From Anaerolineae bacterium (GTDB lineage: Bacteria > Chloroflexota > Anaerolineae > Aggregatilineales > Phototrophicaceae): DNA of 62,839 nucleotides. The notes beneath the pieces are model-generated. The model searched no databases, was not told the origin of the DNA, and worked only from the letters and a program-made list of their open reading frames with translations. The number at the start of each line of letters is the position of its first letter. The first letter of the stretch is position 1. The DNA lies in assembly GCA_022843745.1 (NCBI GenBank), contig JALHNB010000022.1:31113-93951 (forward strand), written 5' to 3'. Made by a program: the position numbers and the translations under genes. Positions 32,172 to 40,394 of the stretch are shown here, one piece after another.

Positions 32172-33992
32172 TCACAGTTCACGAAGTTGATAAAGCTTGC
32201 CATCGCTGAATCCGCGCTTGCGATAATATTCGCGTGTGCCAATTGCCGAGATCACCGCCAGTCTTTTATAACCACGTTCGTGAGCGATTTCAACAGCGCG
32301 TTCGATCAATTGTTTACCCAGGCCGAGATGCTGTGAATGCCCAGATGATAATTCGCCGATTTCAACCGACTGACCATAGACGTGAACTTCGCGAATCATC
32401 GCCGCGTCGATCAGTTCATCAGTGATGGGCGCTTCAGTCGGGAGCGAGAGGCGCAAAAATCCGACGATGTTACGTTCCGGCGTAATATATTGTAGAAAAA
32501 CCTCGTAGCTGCAACTCGACGTATACCAGAGTTCGTCCAGGTGTAAATCTTCTGCGCGTACTTTCTGAAAACGAATCTCGCGGGCGCGAATATCCGGGCT
32601 GCGGATGCCCTGTTTCGCCAGTTCATTTTCGGCGATCTGACGGAAATTGGTAAGCTGGTTGCCAACGACAATATCGGTGGACGGAATATCGCGAATCACG
32701 CGAGTCAGGCGGCAGTATTCCGGCGTGAGCTTAAAACTTTCCATCAGCACGTAGAGCAGTTCATCATGGGTATACGGTTTCCACGAGCCGTCCTGATAGC
32801 GCTGCATCAATTCGGCGCTTTCGATGAGTGAACAGGGATAGACCTTCAGCTCGTCCGGACGAAAATCCGGGTCTTCGAACATGCGGCGATAATCTTCTAC
32901 ATCGTCCTCTGGCGACGAGCCATACAGATTCGGCATCCAGTGCGCGTGAATTTTGAACCCCGCCTGCCGCAGGAGTTTGACCGCGCGGCGTGTGGCGGCG
33001 ACATTATGCCCACGCTTATTCACACGCAGCACTTCGTCATTCAAACTCTGAAAGCCAATCTGGACTTTTGTGCTGCCGAGCCGTCGGATGCGCAGCACTT
33101 CCTCCACGCTGATGTGATCGGGGCGTGTTTCGATGACCAGTCCCACGCTGCGGCAGGTCGCGGTTTCGTTTTCGAGGTGCGCGGCTTCCAGTTCTTCCCA
33201 CGTCGCGAACTCATCGACAGCCGAACGGGGCTGTTCGCCTCTGCCGATGGCCTGCGCGAGTTCATTCGAACGGTGCATTTCGTCGCGATAAACCGACTGC
33301 ACGACCTGGTTATAGTTATGTTCCAGATTCATGCCATGTACGGTCACATTGGTGGTATTGTGATCCGGGTGAAGCTGCGATTTTTCGCGCACTTCTGCCT
33401 CGACTTCCTCGCGGCGATCAATACCTTTGCCGAAGTCGTGCAGGGCATCAAACACCCGCTTGATAAACCAGATTTGATAGCTTTCCGGGTAAAACGACCA
33501 TGTGCCCCCCAGAATAATGATCTCAATTTTGTCCGTCGGATGTCCGGTGTTGTAATAGGATGCCAGACGGCTGTAGGTTTGCAGATAGGGGTCAAAGCTG
33601 TTTTGCTCGGCACGCTGCGCACCCGGCTCGTCGGAAAGGTAGCTTTTGGGCATTCGCACGTCATTCGGGCAAAAAATGCACGTCCCCGGACAGGGAAACG
33701 GCTTTGTCAGGATCGTTACAGGCGTTACGCCGGAACTGGTACGCACGGGTTTGAGACGCAGGCTCTCGACCACCGAATCGCTGTAGGGTGGCAGGCCATT
33801 CGAACCCGCCATCTCGCGATAGGCGTAAATCAGGTCGCTGTGCGTATACATCCCGCCGCCGGGTTTCGAATATTTGCGCACCAGCGCGTTCAGCCGTTGG
33901 TGGGTGATGTCACTGCTTGCGATGGCCTCGCGCAAAATATTGAGCAGCGCGGTGCCGTGTGTATCCAGGTCAATCTTGTACTTGTTGGTCAT
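32172..33992 (-). CDS. elp3: Elp3-type tRNA U34 carboxymethylation enzyme (radical SAM/GNAT)
   Basis: About 606 aa from ATG 33992 (MTNKYKIDLD); longer in-frame starts give an unrelated extension. Elp3 uses a radical SAM centre and acetyl-CoA to build cm5U at tRNA wobble U34. Cluster cysteines C101, C105 and C108 lie in CPGTCIFCPND; PVTILTKPFPC and the TRPDHISVEEVLRIRRLG region match Elp3. The C-terminal GNAT domain has GLGKQLIERAVEIAHERGYK and AIGTREYYRKRGF. Bacterial Elp3 without other Elongator subunits is known in Chloroflexota (Dehalococcoides). The HEAT-like gene follows. Confidence 0.95.
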   Translation of the reverse strand: MTNKYKIDLDTHGTALLNILREAIASSDITHQRLNALVRKYSKPGGGMYTHSDLIYAYREMAGSNGLPPYSDSVVESLRLKPVRTSSGVTPVTILTKPFPCPGTCIFCPNDVRMPKSYLSDEPGAQRAEQNSFDPYLQTYSRLASYYNTGHPTDKIEIIILGGTWSFYPESYQIWFIKRVFDALHDFGKGIDRREEVEAEVREKSQLHPDHNTTNVTVHGMNLEHNYNQVVQSVYRDEMHRSNELAQAIGRGEQPRSAVDEFATWEELEAAHLENETATCRSVGLVIETRPDHISVEEVLRIRRLGSTKVQIGFQSLNDEVLRVNKRGHNVAATRRAVKLLRQAGFKIHAHWMPNLYGSSPEDDVEDYRRMFEDPDFRPDELKVYPCSLIESAELMQRYQDGSWKPYTHDELLYVLMESFKLTPEYCRLTRVIRDIPSTDIVVGNQLTNFRQIAENELAKQGIRSPDIRAREIRFQKVRAEDLHLDELWYTSSCSYEVFLQYITPERNIVGFLRLSLPTEAPITDELIDAAMIREVHVYGQSVEIGELSSGHSQHLGLGKQLIERAVEIAHERGYKRLAVISAIGTREYYRKRGFSDGKLYQLREL

Positions 33993-34050
33993 GAAAAACT
34001 GGTGTTCCTGCAACCTGCATGATAACGACAAGTGTAACAGCGCCTTCTTC

Positions 34051-34096
34051 AGGTTGCCAGACGCATGATTGCTAGTTGCCAGATACATGACCGTCA
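34051..34096. repeat. Two-copy tandem repeat, ~23-bp unit
   Basis: AGGTTGCCAGACGCATGATT and AGTTGCCAGATACATGACCG adjoin in the divergent gap between elp3 and the STAS-like gene. Related by mostly transitional changes. Confidence 0.7.
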
Positions 34097-34174
34097 GAAG
34101 AACGTCAATAAAACGAAAACCCGATAGGATGTTAAAATAAATTCGTTCAATGTTACGGTAGAGGAATGAGATTA

Positions 34175-34573
34175 ATGCCTGTTCAAGCAACCTGGGATAA
34201 CCCGGAAAAAACCATCATCCTGCTCAATTTCGAGGGTAATTGGACGTGGGAAGAAACTTACCAAGCCGTTGCCGAGCGCAACCAATTGATAAACGCCGTC
34301 GAAAACAAAGTAGACATCATCGTTAATTTTGGCGGTGCGGGGTTCAAAGTGCCGCCCAACGCCCTGACTCACACGCGCAACATCATAAGCCAATCACATA
34401 ATCGCATTGTCCGAAATGTCGTCGTCGGTTTTAAGCCGATGCACATTGCTTTGTGGAAAGTGATTGAAAAGGTGTACGAATCAATGGGGAAAAGTCAGCA
34501 GTATTTTCTCGTTGGCTCGCTCGATGAAGCCCGCGCGATGTTAGCTTCCGTGCCTGAACGAAGATCAGAATAA
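34175..34573 (+). CDS. STAS/SpoIIAA-like small protein
   Basis: About 132 aa; ATG 34175 is preferred over ATG 34166 because GAGGA ends immediately before 34166. Alternating strands and helices (TIILLNFEGNWTWEETYQAV, VDIIVNFGGAGFKVPPNAL, RNVVVGFKPMHIALWKVIEK) fit a SpoIIAA/STAS-like fold, as does the protein at 38656; the call is by pattern only. No conserved phosphorylatable Ser motif is certain. The 3' end overlaps that of the convergent radical SAM gene by 9 bp. Function unknown. Confidence 0.65.
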   Translation: MPVQATWDNPEKTIILLNFEGNWTWEETYQAVAERNQLINAVENKVDIIVNFGGAGFKVPPNALTHTRNIISQSHNRIVRNVVVGFKPMHIALWKVIEKVYESMGKSQQYFLVGSLDEARAMLASVPERRSE

Positions 34574-35725
34574 TTCCAACTGCTGCGGTGGCTTGCGCCC
34601 GTTCAGCAGGATGTATGGCGCGATCTGTTCTGGTGCGCGGATGCCCAGCATCCGCAGATCAGCAAGATCGCTCAACCGCCCCTTTTTTCGCGCACGGAGA
34701 ATCGCGTCTGCACCTTTGGGGCCGATCCCCGGCACACGCAGCAGGATATTCCGTTCCGCAAGCATCAGATCAATCGGCGTGTGGCGCAAATGCTGGTCTG
34801 CCCAGGCGCGTTTGGGGTCAACATCCAGCCGCAGGCTGCCACTGTCTGAAAACGGTAATTCTTCCACATCCCAGTTGTAATCGCGCAGCAAAAAGCTGGA
34901 TTGATACAGCCGATGTTCACGCAGCGCGGGTGTAGACTCCAGATTTTCAAATGGGGTCTGGATAACTGGGCTGAATGCGGAATAATACGCCCGCTGCAAA
35001 CCCACCTGACGATACAGCCGTTCGCTGAGTGACAGCAGCTCGAGATCGGTATCGCCCACCGCGCCCACGACAAACTGCGTCACCAGACTGGCGAGATTGC
35101 GCTGCGCGTCGCGCTTCATCTGCCCCGCCCAGGCCAGCCGATTGAGCAGTTCACCATCGAAATCTTTCTTAGGGGCAAGCGCGTTCAGGCGTTCCGGTGT
35201 CGGCCCTTCCAGATTGATCGACACGCGATCCGCAAGCTGCATCGCCCTCATGATCTGGTCAGGTTCCGCACCGGGCATAATTTTTAAATGGACATAGCCG
35301 CGATACTGATATTTTTTGCGGATAATCTCAATCGTGTCGATGATTTTATCCTGCGTCGTCACCCCGCCGTTGATGATGCCAGACGACAAAAAGATGCCAT
35401 CTACCATTTTCGCCCGCTGCAAATCATCAAATGCCTTTGCCAATTCATCTGGTTTGAAGGTGACTCGCTTGGTTTTGCCTCTGCCCGCGCGGAAAGGGCA
35501 GTAAAAGCAGTTTTTTTCGCAGGCCGTCGTCACCATTGTCTTGAGGATTGGCTTTTGCCCGTGACCCGTGCTGACATTGCTGATGCACTCTGCCAGATTT
35601 TGCGATTGGTAGGGGAGGCGCTTATGCTTTTCAACCTGCGGCGAATCACCAGCAGGCTCATAGAGCGTTACATCGCCCATAAGCGTCAGTTTTTGAATCG
35701 CGTCGGGATTTGATTGAATATTCAT
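34565..35725 (-). CDS. Radical SAM protein with C-terminal HhH (putative DNA modification/repair)
   Basis: 386 aa. The radical SAM cluster is CEKNCFYC (C69, C73, C76), followed by strands that include GIFLSSGI and VHLKIMPGAEPDQIMRAMQL. The C-terminal helix-hairpin-helix (LLRVPGIGPKGADAILRARK) binds DNA or RNA. This matches the TIGR03916 family, called putative DNA modification/repair radical SAM. In many genomes it pairs with a uracil-DNA-glycosylase-like partner (TIGR03915), which is absent here. A perfect-spacing promoter ends at the start codon, so the mRNA may be leaderless. Confidence 0.9.
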   Translation of the reverse strand: MNIQSNPDAIQKLTLMGDVTLYEPAGDSPQVEKHKRLPYQSQNLAECISNVSTGHGQKPILKTMVTTACEKNCFYCPFRAGRGKTKRVTFKPDELAKAFDDLQRAKMVDGIFLSSGIINGGVTTQDKIIDTIEIIRKKYQYRGYVHLKIMPGAEPDQIMRAMQLADRVSINLEGPTPERLNALAPKKDFDGELLNRLAWAGQMKRDAQRNLASLVTQFVVGAVGDTDLELLSLSERLYRQVGLQRAYYSAFSPVIQTPFENLESTPALREHRLYQSSFLLRDYNWDVEELPFSDSGSLRLDVDPKRAWADQHLRHTPIDLMLAERNILLRVPGIGPKGADAILRARKKGRLSDLADLRMLGIRAPEQIAPYILLNGRKPPQQLELF

Positions 35726-35731
35726 AATACT

Positions 35732-35760
35732 ATTTTACGAACATAAGTTCTATTTGTCAA
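35732..35760 (-). promoter_or_regulatory. Promoter of the radical SAM gene, possibly leaderless
   Basis: Minus strand TTGACA (35755-35760), a 17-bp spacer, and TAAAAT (35732-35737). The A of the ATG (35725) lies 7 bp after the -10, exactly where transcription should begin. No room exists for a Shine-Dalgarno. The boxes are clear; leaderless translation is inferred. Confidence 0.6.
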
Positions 35761-35858
35761 TGTTTAATCGGCAAATCCGGCTGTATCGCCAAATACCATT
35801 ACTTCTATGGATGTGGTAATATTTTTATTCAACGGGCTTTACAAATGGAACATCGGTT

Positions 35859-36419
35859 ATGGCGAATTTGATCTCTCAGGTTGAAAGACGGCGGCGTAAT
35901 CTGCGGATTGTGCTGTTTATCATTATTATCGCGACTCTGCCGTTTTATTGCGCCGGGTTTTTGCTGTGGGGGACTGCTCCGGCGCGTCTTTCCAGTGATC
36001 GACTCACCACGACTGCCACATTCACGCCATTGGCAACGGTTTTAGCGCCAACGCGGACACTCTTACCGACCATTACCCCGTTGGGGACGCAGTTAAGCCC
36101 GCTGCTGCCAACGCCGATTCAGTATCTCCCGCCCGCAGGTGGTGGCGGCGGTAATAATAACCCTGTGCCGCCAACCGCGACCTTCCCGGTGTTTATCCCA
36201 ACCTCGACAAGCGCGCCGACTTTGACACCGCTGCCAACCTTTACACCCATCCCGCCGCCGACTTTGGCCCCACCGCCTACCAATACACCCATCCCGATCC
36301 CATCGAATACGCCAATCCCATCGGATACGCCGATACCGATTGCCAGCGATACGCCAGTTCCTATCCCTAGCGACACGCCGATACCAATCGAAGAGGTAAC
36401 GGTAGAACCTGCGTCGTAG
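35859..36419 (+). CDS. Membrane-anchored Pro/Thr-rich protein
   Basis: 186 aa. A single N-terminal anchor (LRIVLFIIIIATLPFYCAGF) is followed by a long extracellular region of Thr-Pro-rich sequence that becomes a repeated NTPIPIPSDTP-like motif in the last 60 residues, with a GGGGGNN spacer midway. This looks like a stalk or glycosylated spacer; no globular domain is present. At the DNA level the tail is a degenerate 12-15-bp repeat. Such proteins are frequent in Chloroflexota. Promoter not identified; a decayed repeat follows the stop. Confidence 0.75.
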   Translation: MANLISQVERRRRNLRIVLFIIIIATLPFYCAGFLLWGTAPARLSSDRLTTTATFTPLATVLAPTRTLLPTITPLGTQLSPLLPTPIQYLPPAGGGGGNNNPVPPTATFPVFIPTSTSAPTLTPLPTFTPIPPPTLAPPPTNTPIPIPSNTPIPSDTPIPIASDTPVPIPSDTPIPIEEVTVEPAS

Positions 36420-36420
36420 A

Positions 36421-36460
36421 GATCATTCAATATCTACCAGGGATCATCCAGTATCCACTA
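36421..36460. repeat. Tandem repeat (21-bp) just after a stop codon
   Basis: GATCATTCAATATCTACCAG is followed by GATCATCCAGTATCCACTA, starting two bases after the stop of the PT-rich gene. Confidence 0.65.
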
Positions 36461-36524
36461 TTGAATTTTAGTTGTATGATAAAGATAATTTAACTGAATA
36501 CTTTGCTTCCTCTGGAGGTCATCA

Positions 36525-37604
36525 TTGATTGATCTGAAAAATCACTTAAAAGCGCTGGTCGAGTCCCACGCGCCCAGTGGTCACGAAGGGCCGATTCGCG
36601 AGCTTATCCGCGACACCTGGCGCGATCTGACCGACGAAATGCAGGAAGATAAGCTGGGCAGCCTGATCGGGATCAAACGCGCCACCAATCCGGTTGACCC
36701 GCCGCGACGGATTATGCTGGCGGCGCATATGGACGAAATCGGTATGTTAGTGCGCGATGTTGTCGATGGTTTTGTCTATGTGCATCGCATCAGCGGTGTC
36801 GATGCCCGCGTGATGCTGGCGCAAACGGTCATGGTACACGGGAAACGCCCGCTGCCCGGTATCGTCGCGTCACGCCCGCCACATTTGCTGACGGCTGACA
36901 TGCGCAGTAAATATCCTGCGTTTACCGATCTCATCATCGACGTTGGCCTACCTGCCGCCGAGGTCGCTGAATTGGTGCGCCCTGGTGATCTCATCACCGT
37001 TGATGTGCCGATGATCGAGTTGCAGGGCGATAAAGTCGCGGGCAAAGCGATGGATGATCGTGCGTGTCTTGCAGCGGTCACAGCCTGTCTGGATAATCTG
37101 AAAGGGATGCACCATCAATGGGATGTGTACGCGACGGCGACGGTGCAGGAAGAAACCGGACTTTTGGGGGCGACCACAGCCGCTTATTTTATCAAGCCGG
37201 ACATTGCTATCGCCCTTGATGTAACCTTTGCGCCGCAGCCCGGTGTCGATGCGGATTCGTCCTGTGTAATGGGTGACGGGCCAGGAATCGGCGTTGGGCC
37301 AAATTTTCATCCCGGCCTCTACGATAAGCTCAAAGAAACCGCCAAACGTTACGAGATTAAACTGCAAGACGACCTCGTTCCCGGCAACAGTGGGACGGAT
37401 GCGTGGGCGATTCAGATCGCGCTGGAGGGCATCCCCTGTGCCTTGCTCGAAGTGCCGATTCGCAACATGCACTCACCCGTCGAAACGGCTGACCTGCGTG
37501 ATATTGAGCGCTGTGGCCGCCTGATGGCACATTTTATCGCCAGCCTGGACGCGGATTTCCTGAAGGCGATAGATTGGCCGATAGCAAAGGAGCAAGAGGC
37601 GTGA
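36525..37604 (+). CDS. M42 family aminopeptidase, copy 1
   Basis: A 359-aa dinuclear-metal aminopeptidase of the TET/M42 type, which trims peptides in large tetrahedral complexes. Start TTG 36525 is supported by GGAGG at 36514-36518. Metal ligands: His/Asp in LAAHMDEIG, bridging Asp in AMDDRAC, catalytic Glu-Glu in QEETGL, Asp in IALDVT, and the C-terminal His in NMHSPVE. Residues around GNSGTDAW complete the family. First of three M42 genes read in one direction; the next starts by GTGA overlap. Confidence 0.94.
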   Translation: MIDLKNHLKALVESHAPSGHEGPIRELIRDTWRDLTDEMQEDKLGSLIGIKRATNPVDPPRRIMLAAHMDEIGMLVRDVVDGFVYVHRISGVDARVMLAQTVMVHGKRPLPGIVASRPPHLLTADMRSKYPAFTDLIIDVGLPAAEVAELVRPGDLITVDVPMIELQGDKVAGKAMDDRACLAAVTACLDNLKGMHHQWDVYATATVQEETGLLGATTAAYFIKPDIAIALDVTFAPQPGVDADSSCVMGDGPGIGVGPNFHPGLYDKLKETAKRYEIKLQDDLVPGNSGTDAWAIQIALEGIPCALLEVPIRNMHSPVETADLRDIERCGRLMAHFIASLDADFLKAIDWPIAKEQEA

Positions 37605-38650
37605 TTTTAAAAGAACTTTCCGAGGCCGTTGGCGTTTCTGGCAAAGAGCAGGCTGTTCGCCAGATCATTCTGAAGGCTATCGAAGGCCATGCCGATAATA
37701 TCCGCATCGACCCACTCGGCAGCGTCACAGCGATCAAAAAAGGCAAACGCAGCAAGGGTCGTCCGCGCGTCATGCTGGCGGCGCACATGGACGAAATCGG
37801 CTTTATGGTCATGGGTTTCGAGAGTGACGGCCTGATTCGCTTCACCAATATCGGTGGCATCGATGACCGTATTTTGCCCGGTTTGCGTGTCAAGGTGGGT
37901 GAGAGCCAGATTCCTGGCGTGATCGTCTGGACTCCGATTCACAAAAATAACGATCAGAACGTGGTCAAACTCGCGAATCTGCGTATCGACATCGGCGCGA
38001 CCAGCAAAGACGGCGCAAGCGGCAAAGTCAAACGTGGCGATCATATCGTTTTCGACAGCTACTATGCCGAAATGAGTCCGAAAATTCTGCGCGGCAAGGC
38101 ATTTGATGATCGCGTGGGCTGTTCGCTGCTGGTCGATGTCCTGCAAGGTGGGCCATATCCGGTTGACGTGCTGGCGGCCTTCACGGTGCAGGAAGAAATC
38201 GGCTTGCGTGGTGCGCGTGTGGTTGCGCAGGCGATGAATCCTGATCTGGCGTTCGCGCTCGAAGGGACGACTGCCCACGATCTACCGAATCCGTCCGGCA
38301 ATCCTGACGATGATGATGAGCCAAATCCGGTTACAAAATTGGGCAGCGGCCCGGCGTTGACGGTTATGGATTCAAGCGTGATTGTCGATCCACGTTTGTT
38401 GCGCTTTTTGCGGACAACAGCCGAATCGAACAACATTCCCTATCAACTCAAGACAGCACCGGGTGGTGGGACAGATGCAGGGTCGATTCACCGGGCGAAC
38501 GCGGGCATCCCATCCGCTGTGATTTCCGTCCCGTGCCGCTATATTCACAGCCCAACAGCGCTGCTCAACCGCGATGATTATGACAATACGCTTAAGCTCA
38601 TCCAGGCCGCGCTGAACAACATGTCGGCTGATGTTTTGAAACGCGATTAA
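37601..38650 (+). CDS. M42 family aminopeptidase, copy 2
   Basis: 349 aa from GTG 37601, which overlaps the previous stop (GTGA) and has AAAGGAG 8 bp upstream; the upstream in-frame TTG is not needed. Ligands are LAAHMDEIG, AFDDRVG, QEEIGL, FALEGT and YIHSPTA, so the active centre is complete. An acidic insert (DDDDEPNP) lies after the fourth ligand. Paralogues may co-assemble into mixed TET complexes with different peptide preferences; this is inference. Confidence 0.94.
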   Translation: MILKELSEAVGVSGKEQAVRQIILKAIEGHADNIRIDPLGSVTAIKKGKRSKGRPRVMLAAHMDEIGFMVMGFESDGLIRFTNIGGIDDRILPGLRVKVGESQIPGVIVWTPIHKNNDQNVVKLANLRIDIGATSKDGASGKVKRGDHIVFDSYYAEMSPKILRGKAFDDRVGCSLLVDVLQGGPYPVDVLAAFTVQEEIGLRGARVVAQAMNPDLAFALEGTTAHDLPNPSGNPDDDDEPNPVTKLGSGPALTVMDSSVIVDPRLLRFLRTTAESNNIPYQLKTAPGGGTDAGSIHRANAGIPSAVISVPCRYIHSPTALLNRDDYDNTLKLIQAALNNMSADVLKRD

Positions 38651-38655
38651 TTCTT

Positions 38656-39024
38656 ATGCCTATTGAAACCACGCGCATCGAAAATGGTATCTATCTCAAT
38701 CGTTGGATAGGCGCTGTCACGATGGACGACGTATTGCAATCGGAACAGAGTGGCGCGACTAACCTCCACCCGGATGAACCGCGTGTCGTGCTGGTGAATG
38801 ATTTGAGCGAAGTCAAGAAGGTGCCGCTGGATACGAAAGCGCTGCGTCGAGTGGTTGAGAATAACCCGCAAGTGATTGGCTTGCTGATCGTCAACGCGCC
38901 GGCTTTGCTGCGCATGGTGGGCGAGGCACAGGCCAAATCGGTGTCATGGACTGTCGAATTTTTTGATGCGCTGGATGTGGCTTATGTGCGGGCGCGTGTC
39001 CTGCTGGCCGAAAATCCAGATTGA
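38656..39024 (+). CDS. STAS/SpoIIAA-like small protein between M42 genes
   Basis: 122 aa, with IENGIYLNRWIGAVTMDDVL, RVVLVNDLSEVKKVPLDT and NPQVIGLLIVNAPALLRMVG giving the alternating beta/alpha pattern of SpoIIAA-like/STAS proteins (by eye). No clear ribosome site; it begins 5 bp after the M42 stop, so translational coupling is likely. It has a similar partner at 34175. A regulatory role within the peptidase operon is possible but not shown. Confidence 0.7.
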   Translation: MPIETTRIENGIYLNRWIGAVTMDDVLQSEQSGATNLHPDEPRVVLVNDLSEVKKVPLDTKALRRVVENNPQVIGLLIVNAPALLRMVGEAQAKSVSWTVEFFDALDVAYVRARVLLAENPD

Positions 39025-39039
39025 AGGTGAGGATAAAAC

Positions 39040-40023
39040 GTGAAGGAACTGATTAAAAAATTGGTCGAGGCCTGGGGGCCGTCCGGCTACGAGCATCATG
39101 TCCGCAAGATGATTCAGGATGAAGTCGCGAAATTGGCGGACGAAATTACGGTTGATCCGCTTGGCAATCTGATCTGCCGTGTCGGAAAAGGCGGCACGAA
39201 AATTATGGTCGCCGCGCATATGGACGAAATCGGCCTGATGGCGACGTTTGTCGAGCCGAAAAGCGGCTATCTGCGTTTCTCGCAAATTGGTGGCTTAAAC
39301 AAAGCGACATTATTTGGCAACCGCGTCCGCTTTGAAAATGGCACGATGGGCGTGATCGGCGCACATGACAAATGGAATGCGCAGAATGACCTCAATAATT
39401 TTTATGTTGACGTGAGTGACGGCAGCGGCATGAATCCGGTTGAACCGGGCAGTCCGGCGGGATTCTGGCGCGAGATGGAAGAACGCGGCACCCGTTTGAT
39501 CGCCAAGTCGATGGATGATCGGATCGGCTGTGTCATCGCAATCGAAGCGATGCGCAAACTCAAGAAAAAGTCGCCAAATGAAGTCTATTTTGTGTTTACC
39601 GTGCAGGAAGAAGTTGGCTTACGTGGCGCACGTCCGGCAGCGCACGGCATCGACCCGGACATCGGCATCGCCCTTGATGTGACAAATACGGGCGATGAGA
39701 TTAAAAATGACAAAATGAGCCTCAAGCTGGGCGGCGGCGCGGCCATCAAGATACACGACCCTGGCCTTGTGGTGCCGCCAGCGGTGCGCGATTGGATGAT
39801 TGCGCGGGCGGAAGCCGATGGCGTTCCCTATCAGCTCGAACTGCTGGCAGGCGGTACCACTGACGCATCTGGTATTCAGATTTCGCGGGCGGGTGTACCA
39901 AGCGGCTGTATCTCGATCCCCACGCGCTTTATCCACACCACCAGCGAAACGGTGGACATCCGCGATGTACAGGCGTGTGTCGATCTGTTAGCAGGCTTGC
40001 TAAGTAACCCCGCCAAACTTTGA
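39040..40023 (+). CDS. M42 family aminopeptidase, copy 3
   Basis: 327 aa from GTG 39040 with AAGGTGAGG upstream. Shorter than its neighbours. Ligand motifs are VAAHMDEIG, SMDDRIG, QEEVGL, IALDVT and FIHTTSE; the His is kept but the usual SP after it is TT. Substrate-side loops LAGGTTDASGIQ and VPSGCISIPTR are present. It closes the peptidase operon, followed by a repeat cluster and a terminator. Confidence 0.93.
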   Translation: MKELIKKLVEAWGPSGYEHHVRKMIQDEVAKLADEITVDPLGNLICRVGKGGTKIMVAAHMDEIGLMATFVEPKSGYLRFSQIGGLNKATLFGNRVRFENGTMGVIGAHDKWNAQNDLNNFYVDVSDGSGMNPVEPGSPAGFWREMEERGTRLIAKSMDDRIGCVIAIEAMRKLKKKSPNEVYFVFTVQEEVGLRGARPAAHGIDPDIGIALDVTNTGDEIKNDKMSLKLGGGAAIKIHDPGLVVPPAVRDWMIARAEADGVPYQLELLAGGTTDASGIQISRAGVPSGCISIPTRFIHTTSETVDIRDVQACVDLLAGLLSNPAKL

Positions 40024-40078
40024 TAGATGTTTCATAAGCGATGTGCTTCTGTAGGGGCAGGCTTATGAATGTTGAATA

Positions 40079-40176
40079 ACCCTCATCCTAAATCCTTCCC
40101 TCATGGCGAGGGACTTAAACATGTCACTAATCCCCTCTCCATGAGCTTGCGAAATGGGGAGGGCTAGGGAGGAGTT
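40079..40176. repeat. CCCTC/GAGGG dispersed repeat cluster
   Basis: A run of CCCTCATCCTAAATCC, CCTTCCCTC, GGCGAGGGAC, CCCCTCTCCATGAG and GGGGAGGGCTAGGGAGG. It forms long imperfect inverted repeats. It is the CCCTCACCCCNAACCC type of repeat frequent in Chloroflexota and cyanobacteria. Just before it, GTAGGGGCAGGCTTATGA (40052-40069) is a half copy of the REP-like palindrome. The gap 40024-40394 holds no gene that I can support. Confidence 0.6.
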
Positions 40177-40217
40177 TTTAACATGCTCTCACACCTGTTC
40201 CCTTGCTCTTTGACCGC

Positions 40218-40250
40218 AAAAGCCCTCTATTTGTAGGGCTTTATTTATTC
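40218..40250 (+). terminator. Rho-independent terminator
   Basis: AAAAGCCCT (40218-40226) pairs with AGGGCTTT (40235-40242) around a CTATTTGT-like loop, followed by ATTTATTC. It ends the M42 peptidase transcript before the histidine kinase operon. Confidence 0.7.
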
Positions 40251-40306
40251 ATCCACCTCTTTTAAAATGAGTCATATCTCTACATAGAAAGCAGTATTGG
40301 CTTGAC

Positions 40307-40336
40307 TTGAATCTCTCAAACCTTTACTTGTGTAAT
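40307..40336 (+). promoter_or_regulatory. Putative promoter of the histidine kinase / cNBD-TIR / cyclase operon
   Basis: TTGAAT (40307-40312) and TGTAAT (40331-40336) with an 18-bp spacer; a TTGACT at 40302 is an alternative -35. It lies about 60 bp before the preferred ATG at 40395. The boxes are imperfect. Confidence 0.35.
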
Positions 40337-40394
40337 TTGATAGAGTGTGTTTCACTTAAAATTGGAAAATAATAAGGTCTGGAAAGAACAATCT

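Noticed and set aside
32940-34022. Plus-strand open frame of 360 codons opposite elp3
   Set aside because: Antisense to a clear radical SAM/GNAT gene; no ribosome site or domain.
33993-34190. 66-residue N-terminal extension of Elp3
   Set aside because: No match to the family, runs over a tandem repeat, and MTNKYKIDLD at 33992 is the natural start.
36197-36410. Coding tandem repeats in the PT-rich gene as a separate repeat element
   Set aside because: They are ordinary low-complexity codons of a stalk-like protein, with no non-coding copies nearby.
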